Source: Picocystis sp. L7
Taxonomy: Eukaryota; Chlorophyta; Picocystophyceae; Picocystales; Picocystaceae
DNA length: 64,000 nt
Reading direction: 5' to 3'
Assembly: GCA_020975725.1 (NCBI GenBank)
Contig: QXJR01000008.1
Span: 124,001-188,000, forward strand
In this document: piece after piece, positions 42,465 to 52,476 of the stretch
Numbering within the stretch: the stretch's first letter is position 1
How the letters are laid out: every line of letters starts with the position of its first letter
Notes under the pieces: model-generated
Seen by the model: the letters and a program-made list of their open reading frames with translations, nothing else
The model's database searches: none
Told to the model about the DNA's origin: nothing
Position numbers and translations under genes: made by a program

Positions 42465-44162
42465 GTTGGTTTCCCGTCCCTTTTCCCTTCGTTCTTCCTT
42501 TTCGTCCGTTTCGTTCCTGTCCTTCCACCGAACCCGAACGAACGGCACGAGACGGTCGAGAGGAAGGCGAGGTCGACGTGGAAGGACAACCGATGGACCC
42601 AAGGACGCGCTGCCCGACCGTTCGTTCGTTCGTTCGTTCCTTCCCACGTTCGTTCGTTCGTTCGTTCGTTCGTTCGTCGGTGGTTGGGGAAGGAAGAAAG
42701 GGAACCAAGGAGAAGGGGTAGAAGGGGGTAGAAGGAGGTAGAAGGAGGTAGAAGGGAACCAAGGAGAAGGGGTAGAAAGGGGTAGAAGGGGTAGAAAGGG
42801 GTAGAAGGGGTAGAAAAGGGGTAGAAGGGGTAGAAAGGGGTAGAAGGGAACCAAGGAGAAGGGGTAGAAGGGGGTAGAAGGAGGTAGAAGGGAACCAAGG
42901 AGAAGGGGTAGAAGGGGTAGAAGGGGTAGAAAGGGTAGAAGGGGTAGAAAGGGTAGAAGGGGTAGAAAGGGGTAGAAGGGTAGAAGGAGGTAGAAGGGAA
43001 CCAAGGAGGGTAGAAGGGGTAGAAGGGTAGAAGGGGTAGAAGGGGTAGAAGGGGTAGAAGGGGTAGAAAGGGGTAGAAGGGGTAGAAAGGGGTAGAAGGG
43101 GTAGAAGGGGTAGAAGGGGTAGAAGGGGTAGAAGGGAACCAAGGAGAAGGGGTAGAAGGGGGTAGAAGGAGGTAGAAGGAGGTAGAAGGGAACCAAGGAG
43201 AAGGGGTAGAAAGGGGTAGAAGGGGTAGAAAGGGGTAGAAGGGGTAGAAAGGGGTAGAAGGGGTAGAAAGGGGTAGAAGGGAACCAAGGAGAAGGGGTAG
43301 AAGGGGGTAGAAGGAGGTAGAAGGGAACCAAGGAGAAGGGGTAGAAAGGGGTAGAAGGGGTAGAAAGGGGTAGAAGGGGTAGAAAGGGGTAGAAGGGGTA
43401 GAAAGGGGTAGAAGGGAACCAAGGAGAAGGGGTAGAAAGGGGTAGAAGGGGGTAGAAGGGAACCAAGGAGAAGGGGTAGAAGGGGGTAGAAGGAGGTAGA
43501 AGGAGGTAGAAGGGAACCAAGGAGAAGGGGTAGAAGGGGGTAGAAGGGAACCAAGGAGAAGGGGTAGAAGGGGGTAGAAGGGGGTAGAAGGGAACCAAGG
43601 AGAAGGGGTAGAAAGGGGAGAAGGGAAGGGGGGAAAAGGGGGCGTGTGGCAGATGATGGGACAAGCCCCTCCCTCCTGTCCGTCGGTGTGGGTCGGTCGA
43701 TCGATGGATGTGGAGCTTGGGACGCCCGATTCCTTCCCGCCCAGTGGGAGACCCTGCCTGGCTGTGACCCTGGGTCGAGGCACGAGATGGACCACGGTCG
43801 ATCGGAACAACCCATCCCAGTGTCCATTGGTCCAAATCGCTGTACTCTCCTTGTGCGCTCCCAACCTCCATCCCACGCTCTGACGCCCACACGCTCCCAT
43901 CCTCCCTCTCGGACCCTGTCACCCCCTCCCTCTCGGACACTCCCTCGATCTCAGTCTCTCCCCTCCTGAACCTCACTCACAGTCCCACTCCCATTCGCAA
44001 TCTCATTCACAGTCCATCTCTCTCTCCCCTCCTGAGCCTCACTCACAGTCCCACTCCCATTCGCAATCTCATTCACAGTCCATCTCTCTCTCCCCTCCTG
44101 AGCCTCACTCACAGTCCCACTCCCATTCGCAATCTCATTCACAGTCCATCTCCCATACTGAA
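42465..44162. repeat. Repeat-rich 5' region: GTTC tetranucleotides, G-rich polypurine tract and a 66-bp triplicate
   Basis: (gttc)n runs at about 42619-42676. From about 42710 to 43640 the + strand is almost pure purine apart from tag/acc spacers: variable arrays of ggggtagaa, ggaggtagaa and gaaccaaggaga. Many four-fold GGGG runs with 5-6 nt loops satisfy the G-quadruplex pattern. From about 43967 to 44165 a 66-bp unit (tcactcacagtcccactccc...) is repeated three times, the last copy diverging at its end. In the opposite strand it spells 22-residue repeats, but no protein family is recognisable. The tract sits between the divergent KH-WW and RING genes. Confidence 0.85.
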
Positions 44163-44425
44163 CCTCAATCGTAGGTGGTGTGCACTGTTCCTTGGGTCCA
44201 GTCTCTTCCTTCGAAAGGGAAGACAGGGAAGAAAGCGGGGGGAACGGGATCCTCTGCGGGTCATGGACCCTCCACGGCCGAACCGAACCATCGAATTCGG
44301 GGGAACGCCCGAGGAGTGGACCGGAACGCGCGAAGGATCTCCTTCTTCGGGGAATTCGTCCCCCCTTCCTCACAACCACCAAGCTTTGCATCCCTTTTCC
44401 CCGGTCCTTCGCGTCCCGCTTCAGG

Positions 44426-44436
44426 TGCCCCCCTTT
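44426..44436 (+). promoter_or_regulatory. TGCCCCCCTTT motif upstream of the RING gene (site 1)
   Basis: Exact motif copy about 200 bp before the ATG at 44636, followed by a reverse-orientation copy 53 bp downstream. Confidence 0.4.
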
Positions 44437-44488
44437 CGCCTCGGTCCCTTCGGTCCCTTCCCCTGAGGAATCCCCCACGAAACCGCCC

Positions 44489-44499
44489 AAAGGGGGGCA
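44489..44499 (-). promoter_or_regulatory. TGCCCCCCTTT motif upstream of the RING gene (site 2, inverted)
   Basis: AAAGGGGGGCA on the + strand. The 15-mer including four flanking bases (cgtatgccccccttt) is identical to the site at 59170-59184 upstream of the LamG gene. Confidence 0.4.
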
Positions 44500-44635
44500 T
44501 ACGACCTGGCCTTTGGCCACAGATCGGCCATTGCCGTGCTTTGGTCGTCCATTCCGACGCCATCTCGGCGGCGTTTCGACGCACTTCTTGGCGCGCGTTC
44601 CCCCTCGGAAGGGTCCGAGAAGGGAGGGAAGGACC

Positions 44636-47600
44636 ATGGCAGGCATCGACTACAGCCGATGGGAGCACTTGGGCGCGTCCAGCGAAGAGGAGAGCGAAGG
44701 AAGCCAAGGGGAAGGCGTGGAGACTTGGTCCGACGTCGCCTCCTGCGCGTGCTGCGCCGAAGATGGATGCGTGGAAGCACCCGTGGAACGAGAAGACTTC
44801 TTGCAAGCCTTGCACGAGTACATGGACAGCATGAAAGCGAGGAATGCTCCACCGCCAGGCGCAGAAGCCAAGGTGGAAGCCATGGGACAATGGCTCACCG
44901 AATCGGAGACCGTCGACGTCCTCTTCGACAAAATGCGATCCGTGTGGGGAAGCATGGTGTCGATGGACAGGAAAAAAGCACGCGAGAGCGCGGCCAAGAA
45001 AGAAAAGGCCGGCGAAAAGAAACGAGGTCCCCATGGCGACGGTGGGACCAGGACGACAGACGAACACCACGTGGAGAAAGCAAAGAAACAAACCACGCTG
45101 CTGCGCTTCTACGGCGAAGGAAAGGAAGAAGAGGCGAGAAGCGTGCACAAAGGAAATGCCAAGGAAAAGGTGGACCTCTCGGAGAACAATGACCCGGGAC
45201 GACACTCGACACATCAAAGCGCACCGCACCGAGAAAGGACGGAAACGCACCCCAACATACCCGAGGAGATCGATTCGCTGCTCTTGGATTCTCAAAAGAT
45301 TGCCCTGAAACATCAGGCATCCGAAATTGAACGAAAATTCGGACACTGGACCATGCAAGGACGGCTCTTCCATGGTGGAAGGGTGACGTTCCGACCCTGT
45401 GCAGTCTTCCATGCCAAGGAAATACCTGCACACAGGCAACGAGCATTGCTGGCACCGGTGCGTGCGGGTCATGCCAAGAAGATTGCCATGGGACATCCAG
45501 ACCCCATGAGGGCGCTTGATCGGGCAGCGGCACCATGCCTCATGGCCCTTCGAAACGCTCACTGTCCCTTTGATGGACCCTTGCTGCACTCCTACTGCCT
45601 GGGAGGGAGCACTGGGGACAGCTTGGAAGTTTTTCGTCGATGTCCTACTGTCAGCAAGCTCTTGAAAATGGGCCCGATGTCCCTCAAAGAAGCGGAAAAC
45701 GCCGTCCACGTCCTCAGGCTATCCGTGGTTGACCTGCCACGGCTAGTGCTACTCTCGTTGGACCAGAAGCTGCACGACCTGGGGAGCTCCATCCTCAAAT
45801 CAAAGAAACAAATGAATGCAAAGGGGAGCGCAAGGAAGAAGTTTCTCGAGGTCTTTGCCCCTGTTCATGCAATACGCAGCTTGGCGGAGCTTGGAGAAGG
45901 AGGCGGGGGCCTTCTTCCTTTACTAGATGTAGACATTCCTCTAGAGCTCTGGGATCCAGACCTGGCGGTCGCCGTGGACCGCCTGGAGTTCGGCGAGCTG
46001 TGTCCAAAAGACGAACCCACACGATCCAAGATATTCCTTGCCCTTTCGGCAAGAGATCCGTTTGCAAGATATCTCGCAGCAGCCTGCGTGAATGAGCAAA
46101 TAGGAAGTTCCAGCTCAGACCTGTGGGGAGGTGTTTTAAGAGCATTGCTGGAGTATGCAATGGATGATACAAGGTGGTTAGTGGGTAGGATGAGGGCGTT
46201 GGTTGCAGCAGACTGTCTCTTCGCTTGGGATTTGGACCCACTGCTCCCTGAATCACTGGAGCACAAGGATGGACTGCCTCTTTATCTTGTTGGCGAGGGC
46301 CGGAGAATTTCTATCAGGGCCAGGGAACTCATCGTGCTGGCCATCGAAAAGATCCTTGCAAAGATAGCATTGAGCACACAAAAGCCTTTGGCAGTGCAGG
46401 CTGTCAATCTGCGGGCTTGGAGCTGGTCCCGTTGCATGCTTTGCCACCAGACTGGCGGAGGGGGCCCTCCATGTAAAGGTTGTGGCAAGCAGGTATGCTT
46501 TAGGTGCTCTCGCGAGGAAGAAGATATAGCAACTTGTACGGAAAGCCTGTCTGCATGCAACAGGTGGTGCCACCTGTGTGTGGGCCAGTTTGACAGCTTT
46601 CCCAAGCCAGAACCCTCCCCGAAGCCTGCATCATTGGACTACATGGATGCAGTTGTTCTTTTAGGGGAGGGCCTAATCGAACGTTTTAAAGGAAACACCC
46701 TCAAGATCCTGTGGGGCACAGCAGGGCTATTCGAGCTAAATGAAGATAAGGCAGTGACCGACAGTCTCCTCTACATCAAGTGGGACAGTGTGTGCCACAA
46801 GATGTACGAACCCATGCTGAGAAATAGCAACTTAATGTTGTTCGATGAGGCATGGGAAACAAAGGGAATACGGGGCATGTCCATGGAAACCAAGATCAAT
46901 GCTCCAAGCATCCTCATCCAAGTGAGTGAGCAAGTTGATGAAATGGTTGATATTATCATGGGACATGGTAGCGAAGGTTGGAACATTCTGTCCAAGAGGT
47001 ACAAGCGTTTGGTGTCTGCCGTGGATCATCACTTTTCTAGTTCTTCTGCACCTGGTAGAGATGCCATCCAAAAAGCAAGCTCTGTGGAAGTACTCTTAGA
47101 AGCAAGCGGAGCCTCAGCATCTAAAAGTCTAGGCACCCAGCTTTTCAAGCAGGGAAAGTATCTTCCTGCGCTCGTTGCGTATGCAGATGCTGTCGCTGCT
47201 GTGGTGGTGCTCTGTGTATCGGCAGCTGTATTTGGTGCAGATGTTGATCCCAAGACAGGTGCTCCTATAGTGTCACAAAGTGGAATGCAATCCACCATCA
47301 CTTTTGCAAACATGACCGTGCCCTTGTACCTGGCGTGCTTGCTGAATGCAGCTCTCATAGGAAACATTCTCTGCAAGGACGAAAATGTGTCCAAGTTCGG
47401 GGATCGATGGGATCAGGAGGACCTGGCAATGGCATCCTGCCGCTGTTGTAATATTGCCTTGGATCTGCTTGGTGTGGATTTTTACAACTCCCTGCCGGAG
47501 TGCAGAAATGGAATGTACACGAATGGACCATCATTTTTACCAAGCGGTATCATCGCAGGTTGTTCAGTAAAGACATGGATAGCCAAAGCTTTGTTTCGTC

Positions 47601-49927
47601 GGGGACAAGCTTTGGTGTATGCTGGGGTGCTGGAGCAAGCAGAGGCAGACCTGAGAGCTGCCGAAGCACTTGTTCCTTCAGACCGCGCAATCAGCGAAGA
47701 AAGGAAAAGTGTAAGCAAGGCACGTGGGCAGCTTCTTTCGCCCGAGGAGCGGAAGAAGGAGAAGGCTCGAAGAAAAAAGGGGAAAAAGAAAGCAAAGACA
47801 AAGGCATGTGATCCAATACCTTACCTCCCCCCGCCCCCTCCTGGTGGTTTGTTTACAACGACGGATATGCCTGGTGGAGGAGCCCATTTGGGCTGTTCAG
47901 AGTCAGATGAAGTGGACAAACCACACGATAGCAAAGTTGCAGGGGAGGCAGACATACCCGCTGAAGAACGGAAGAAGGAAAAGCAACGCAAGAAGAAGGA
48001 AAGGAGGAAAGCAAAGAAAGATGGTGGTCATGTCGACTATCTTCAAGAGGCCGAAAGAGAGCCTGGAACAAGCTCCGTCATTGTAGAGGTAGCGAAGACT
48101 AATGAAAACGGCAATGCTGCAGTGGAAGAAGAGCGGGGTCGTCACGACAAAACAAGGGCTAAACGGGAGAAGAAAGAGTTGATCAAAGCCCAACGTAGAG
48201 CAGAAGCGGAGGCAGCAGCAGCAGCAAAGAAAAAACGTCTTGAGCTGGAAGCACAGCGGAAGAGAGCAGAAGAAGAGAGTATTGCTGCAGCAGAGGCTGC
48301 ACACAGGGCAGCGTTAGAGAAAGCTCGTGAAATGGCTGCAGAGGCCGAGCGAGAGAGGGAGGCCTTGCTGAAAGCTAGGCAGAAGGAATTGGAATTGATG
48401 AGACAGGTAGAGCACGAAGCAGAAAGGAAGAGGCTGACATATTTAGAAGCCCAATCAACAAGTTCAGATAAGCAAGCACCTTTGGGTCAAGACAAACTTG
48501 ATACTGTGTCAGATAACACTGTCACAGAGAGTGTTCATGCCGTGGATGAAGATAGGCAGAAGACACTTCCCAACAGTGCGAAATGTTCTTCAAAGTTCAA
48601 TACTCCAATTCAGCAGGAAAATGGTCATGTTTGGCAAAGTGTTGCACCAAGTGTCCCCTCCTCAACAAGGATGGAGATGGCGCCCATAAAAGAGAGACAA
48701 GGCCAATCAACCAATTCACCTGTGGATGCTGCTTTCCTTTCCCATTGGGGGTCGACACCTGTCGATAGCTTTGGTCCTGGGGATGATGGAGAAAGTCTAA
48801 CTGCTGCCGAAGTGGATGCGTTGACCTTTGGGGATGATGCTGTTCAAGCCCATCTCCAAGCATATAGGAAAGATAAAATGCACAGTCAGGGGAAAACCGT
48901 CCTGAACCAGGACGAGGGTGACAAATCCAATTCCAAAGCTTGGGCGCATTTTGCATGTGATAAAAGTAGCTCGGACGAATATGCGCAGAATTTACATGTC
49001 GAAGACACGGAAGTCCAAACAGTATCTTCAGTAGTTTCCGCACTGCCTGGATTTGACGCTGGGCAGGATGATTATTCCCTGCCAGTGGAAGATATGATCC
49101 ACCAAATGTACTGCACAGATGTATCTGGTCAGCAGCGATTGTCTCAAATTAATAACGGTGAGAGCTGCAGAGGTACGTTATTCTCTCAAGCCGGCTCAGC
49201 AGCCCTACCTGTGGAGGGTGGTATCTATCCTAGGGCAGTCGGTAGCAAAGATAGAGGGAGCATCACACATGATCTTTCACGCTCGGGCTTTGGCGTGGCT
49301 GAAAACACAGTGCCTTTCGGAGGTCCTGGATCCTCACAGAGCATCTGGGCACAGAGTTCTAGTACTGGGCCATACACGGCACCGGGATGCGATCAAGGTC
49401 TGGGGCCAACTTGGCCGAACGAATGCAAGGTTCCTCATACCAACCCTCAAGGTGCTTGGCAGGACTCAAGCAATGCCACTGGTACATGGATTGCTCCAGA
49501 TGCAGAGGAAAATTATGCTAGGGACGTAGCTTGGGGCGACTCTCTAAACAGAAGGACCGCACATCTACAGGGTTCCTGGAGTCAAGAAGGCCCCGGACGT
49601 GTCCCCACAGGTTCCCCTTGGCCAAGTTCCGGGACAAATGCGGAAACAGCAGGCTCTTGTGATATGGTTGGTAACAAATGGGGTTGGGATTCTTCTTGGG
49701 GGCTGCAGCAGCAAATTGGAGCTGTCACTGCTGCTGGTGCAGATGACCTTTGTGTACTCTGCAGAGTCCGGCGGAAGGACACTCTCCCTGTTCCTTGTGG
49801 TCATGTATGCGGATGTTTCGAATGCCTATTTGCACTCCAACAAATTCCAGGCCAAGGACGGTGTCCAGTTTGTATGGTGCCTATGCAAAGTGTACAGCGC
49901 ATCATCCTTTCCTCGAAGATGCACTGA
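44636..49927 (+). CDS. Large zinc-finger/TPR/coiled-coil protein with C-terminal RING
   Basis: 1763 residues from ATG 44636 (MAGIDYSRW), single open frame. Visible parts: an acidic, charged N-terminus; a Cys cluster near 598-635 (CMLCHQ, CKGCGKQVCFRC, CNRWCHLC) resembling a treble-clef zinc finger; a TPR-like region about 826-1015 (LGTQLFKQGKYLPALVAYAD, AKALFRRGQALVYAGVLEQA); two Lys/Glu-rich coiled coils (about 1040-1060 and 1170-1270); a long Ser/Gly/Trp-rich disordered stretch; and at about 1704-1750 a C3HC4 RING (CVLCRVRRKD, PCGHVCGCFECL, CPVCMVPM) of the MGRN1/IAP type. It is probably an E3 ubiquitin ligase with a TPR adaptor. The substrate is unknown. Five to six kb without an intron is notable. 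Confidence 0.85.
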   Translation: MAGIDYSRWEHLGASSEEESEGSQGEGVETWSDVASCACCAEDGCVEAPVEREDFLQALHEYMDSMKARNAPPPGAEAKVEAMGQWLTESETVDVLFDKMRSVWGSMVSMDRKKARESAAKKEKAGEKKRGPHGDGGTRTTDEHHVEKAKKQTTLLRFYGEGKEEEARSVHKGNAKEKVDLSENNDPGRHSTHQSAPHRERTETHPNIPEEIDSLLLDSQKIALKHQASEIERKFGHWTMQGRLFHGGRVTFRPCAVFHAKEIPAHRQRALLAPVRAGHAKKIAMGHPDPMRALDRAAAPCLMALRNAHCPFDGPLLHSYCLGGSTGDSLEVFRRCPTVSKLLKMGPMSLKEAENAVHVLRLSVVDLPRLVLLSLDQKLHDLGSSILKSKKQMNAKGSARKKFLEVFAPVHAIRSLAELGEGGGGLLPLLDVDIPLELWDPDLAVAVDRLEFGELCPKDEPTRSKIFLALSARDPFARYLAAACVNEQIGSSSSDLWGGVLRALLEYAMDDTRWLVGRMRALVAADCLFAWDLDPLLPESLEHKDGLPLYLVGEGRRISIRARELIVLAIEKILAKIALSTQKPLAVQAVNLRAWSWSRCMLCHQTGGGGPPCKGCGKQVCFRCSREEEDIATCTESLSACNRWCHLCVGQFDSFPKPEPSPKPASLDYMDAVVLLGEGLIERFKGNTLKILWGTAGLFELNEDKAVTDSLLYIKWDSVCHKMYEPMLRNSNLMLFDEAWETKGIRGMSMETKINAPSILIQVSEQVDEMVDIIMGHGSEGWNILSKRYKRLVSAVDHHFSSSSAPGRDAIQKASSVEVLLEASGASASKSLGTQLFKQGKYLPALVAYADAVAAVVVLCVSAAVFGADVDPKTGAPIVSQSGMQSTITFANMTVPLYLACLLNAALIGNILCKDENVSKFGDRWDQEDLAMASCRCCNIALDLLGVDFYNSLPECRNGMYTNGPSFLPSGIIAGCSVKTWIAKALFRRGQALVYAGVLEQAEADLRAAEALVPSDRAISEERKSVSKARGQLLSPEERKKEKARRKKGKKKAKTKACDPIPYLPPPPPGGLFTTTDMPGGGAHLGCSESDEVDKPHDSKVAGEADIPAEERKKEKQRKKKERRKAKKDGGHVDYLQEAEREPGTSSVIVEVAKTNENGNAAVEEERGRHDKTRAKREKKELIKAQRRAEAEAAAAAKKKRLELEAQRKRAEEESIAAAEAAHRAALEKAREMAAEAEREREALLKARQKELELMRQVEHEAERKRLTYLEAQSTSSDKQAPLGQDKLDTVSDNTVTESVHAVDEDRQKTLPNSAKCSSKFNTPIQQENGHVWQSVAPSVPSSTRMEMAPIKERQGQSTNSPVDAAFLSHWGSTPVDSFGPGDDGESLTAAEVDALTFGDDAVQAHLQAYRKDKMHSQGKTVLNQDEGDKSNSKAWAHFACDKSSSDEYAQNLHVEDTEVQTVSSVVSALPGFDAGQDDYSLPVEDMIHQMYCTDVSGQQRLSQINNGESCRGTLFSQAGSAALPVEGGIYPRAVGSKDRGSITHDLSRSGFGVAENTVPFGGPGSSQSIWAQSSSTGPYTAPGCDQGLGPTWPNECKVPHTNPQGAWQDSSNATGTWIAPDAEENYARDVAWGDSLNRRTAHLQGSWSQEGPGRVPTGSPWPSSGTNAETAGSCDMVGNKWGWDSSWGLQQQIGAVTAAGADDLCVLCRVRRKDTLPVPCGHVCGCFECLFALQQIPGQGRCPVCMVPMQSVQRIILSSKMH

Positions 49928-50238
49928 TATTGCTGCAAGGTAGATGTTGTTGTGTGTCACTGCAAGGTGTGTTGCGACAGTGCTTGCCTGACCCAGCATT
50001 TCTTCTTTTGCTTTCATCCAGAACCACCTGCGTTACTACTCGAGTACTTGAACCTTACTCAGTGCGCACGGAAGATGCACATTCTGAATGCTGGTGACGC
50101 TTTTCATGCTTGTGTAGCAGCAGTGTTTATATCTGTAAACCGAGGAGTTTCTTTGCCAATGTTCCTCATTTGGATATTTGCCTGTGTACGTATTCGCAGA
50201 TTGTGCCTTGCTTACTCTTTCCCCCTTTGTTCAGACAA
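49928..50238. other. Short convergent 3' spacer
   Basis: 311 bp between the RING and ceramide synthase-like stops. No gene or repeat seen. Confidence 0.6.
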
Positions 50239-51780
50239 TCAGTTGACCTTCATATGATGCAAGGAGTGTTTGTCCAAATGCTGCGGGCCTGCCGCTGTCC
50301 TTTGCAGCAAAGAATCTCCTCCTGGTATTTTTCTAGAGGGTGCAGCCTCCTCAGCCTCTCCGTCTTCCTCATCACTGCGTTCATCTTCCAGGTCATTTCC
50401 TTGCCACCTTCGCCAGGCTACCCGGGCAATCATGGTAGTCCAAAATACGTGCAGTGGTACAAGTGCAACCAGCATGCCAACCAACAATATCTCTACTCGA
50501 TTGTGTGCCACAGACGATGCACACCAAGTCATCCATGGTAACCAGACCAGCCTTCCGGCGACAAAGAACAAAGCAAAAGCTGTGAAGAAAGTGTCAGCCA
50601 GCACACCCTTTCCTCTCCTACGCATCCACTTGGCCAGGTGTAGTAGAGGATCTGCTGCATCATGCACCGCCATCACTGCCAACCCTGCCTGCATTTGTTG
50701 TGCGTGTAAGGACAGAAAGAGAAGGCCACTAGCTAGAAGATGGTGCGTTGCCATGCACCAATGATCTTTCTTCCTCTGCATCCCTTTCCTCTTTCTGACC
50801 TTCCTCTGGTTATGCCAATGGGGCATTGTGAAAGTCGGCCTGAAAGAAAGGGATGTCCTGGACACTGTTTCCTCCCCAAACGTATCCTGCATGCCCAAAC
50901 GATGCCCTTTGCCCATCGGATGGGAGTCCTCAAGATCATCCCTACTGTTGGTGCCATGGTTCTGTTGGTAAAGGGTATGATTTGCTTCATGAGCAAGAGC
51001 AAGGCTTACTGTTGGTGGGAAATCGCTTCCGGTGGTGGCAGATTTCGTTTGTACCATTAAGCGCCTCCAGGAGGAGAGATACCATAGCAGAGCCGACAGA
51101 TATGCCCCCAACACACGTAAAAGTGCCATTTCACTTGTGCTGGAACTGAATGATTGAGCATCGTTCTTTGGCGTTGCCCGCATGGATTTCACAATGCCAT
51201 GCAATTGAGGCGGCCATTGGGAGGATTCACCTTCCATCCAGATGGTGCCAGGATGTCTTACCCACTCTTCCATACGTGTCAGACCTGCTGCTCGGACCAC
51301 CAGTATGAGTTGTAGGGTGTGAAAGGCCGCTTCTTCCAACGAAGTTGGAGAGGCCGATCTTGGTGATGGTGCGAGTTTGGTTGTGGAACCAGCTTCCAGT
51401 AGGATGGGGAAAATGTTAGAATCCATTAGCCATGCCACGCCACTTGGGAGGATGCACCAGCACGCTTCACGAAGGATGGCAATGGGTGATTCATTCAACA
51501 CGGCTTGCCTTGGCTTGATAACATCATCTACACCCATCGCACGAACCACCCTCCATTGCAACCACGGAGCAGGTGCCCTCTTCGTGGCTGGGATCGGCGG
51601 TGGAACTCCCTCGGTGTTTTCTCCCACCGATGCGATCCAGCGTTCAGGTGGTGCTTCCGACGAGGTGGTGGTCGCACTTGCATGGTGCAGATGCGCAAGG
51701 CACCACAACAGCATCCAAAATCTCGTCGCCGACACCATCCTTCTCGCCGTTCCCGATGGTGTAACTGGGGCCATCCACAT
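50239..51780 (-). CDS. Ceramide synthase-like (LAG1/TLC domain) membrane protein, 2 exons
   Basis: Sphingoid-base N-acyltransferases of the ER carry a TLC domain with the Lag1 motif. Here MATHHLLASG and VMAVHDAADPLLHLAKW give the paired histidines and the HD(x)xD signature, followed by hydrophobic FFTAFALFFVAGRLVWLPW and an acidic tail. The whole stretch is one open frame, but a 78-residue insertion interrupts the domain. It is bounded by GTAAGCC (51009) and gggatgcag (50776), a 234-nt intron divisible by three and stop-free. Splicing joins SDFPPT to RKKDHWCMATHH, as in the family. The start is uncertain: ATG 51780 or 51738 (the latter begins a signal-like MVSATRFWMLLWCL). The frame is open back to an ATG at 52113. 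Confidence 0.8.
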   Translation of the reverse strand: MWMAPVTPSGTARRMVSATRFWMLLWCLAHLHHASATTTSSEAPPERWIASVGENTEGVPPPIPATKRAPAPWLQWRVVRAMGVDDVIKPRQAVLNESPIAILREACWCILPSGVAWLMDSNIFPILLEAGSTTKLAPSPRSASPTSLEEAAFHTLQLILVVRAAGLTRMEEWVRHPGTIWMEGESSQWPPQLHGIVKSMRATPKNDAQSFSSSTSEMALLRVLGAYLSALLWYLSSWRRLMVQTKSATTGSDFPPTVSLALAHEANHTLYQQNHGTNSRDDLEDSHPMGKGHRLGMQDTFGEETVSRTSLSFRPTFTMPHWHNQRKVRKRKGMQRKKDHWCMATHHLLASGLLFLSLHAQQMQAGLAVMAVHDAADPLLHLAKWMRRRGKGVLADTFFTAFALFFVAGRLVWLPWMTWCASSVAHNRVEILLVGMLVALVPLHVFWTTMIARVAWRRWQGNDLEDERSDEEDGEAEEAAPSRKIPGGDSLLQRTAAGPQHLDKHSLHHMKVN

Positions 51781-52476
51781 GACCAGGATCCCCAGGTTCA
51801 CATAAGAAGGATGCAACTCCCGCCAAAAAATAGACAACTTCCCCCGAGACCCAACCAGGACCGGACGGGGTCTCCTGGACAAGCTTTGATCTTTCCAAAA
51901 ACAAGCGCAAGGGCAGACCTCCAGGTGATGGGGTGAGAAAGGGCGAGAGACGCCGAGGACGAAGACCTCCTCGAAGGCCACAGTGATTGAAAAGCATCCC
52001 CATCCTTCTGAACTGGTGCACTGTGGGTGTTGTGTAGGATACACAAGCCCGAAGCTGAAAAATGCAGGGAACACTCGTGTGGCTTGGCATTGCGTAAGGA
52101 ATGGTTGCACCATCCATGCGCACGGTGTCCAGGCATCATTGTTTGTGCGACCTACTGAACCACCTCAAAAACATGAACAATCGCGCCAACCATTCAGGCA
52201 CAAGGTGTTCAAAGTTCAATAGGGGGCATCTGCGGCTCTTGTGCACAAAGAGCGAGTTAAGTGACAGATGTAGGCATAACCAAACCAGTACAACAGTGGA
52301 TGGGACGACCTCTACACAGCAAGTGTCTGCATAACACTTTATTTAATGAAGGGTTGGGTAAGATACGTTGGCCAAGAGAAGGGCCTGCGTAGCAAAGTGA
52401 AGTGGTGCAGGTGCTGACTGGCGGTAGGCTTACACTGCAACGTGAAGTGGTGTAGGTGCGGACTGGCGAGAAGGGC
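51781..52476. other. 5' region of the TLC gene and 3' region of VPS34
   Basis: Includes a possible N-terminal extension of the TLC protein (to 52113). At about 52396-52425 and 52441-52470 there is an imperfect direct repeat of gtgaagtggtg(c/t)aggtgc(t/g)gactggcg. No other gene is seen. Confidence 0.5.

Noticed and set aside
42461-43976. Pro/Tyr/Leu-rich N-terminal extension of the KH-WW protein (up to 789 codons)
   Set aside because: It is the translation of the G-rich simple repeat and is open in all three - strand frames. The ATG at 42464 precedes the first KH domain sensibly.
43951-44646. 231-codon - strand frame with 22-residue repeats
   Set aside because: It is composed of the 66-bp minisatellite and the antisense of the RING gene 5' region. 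No conserved sequence is seen.
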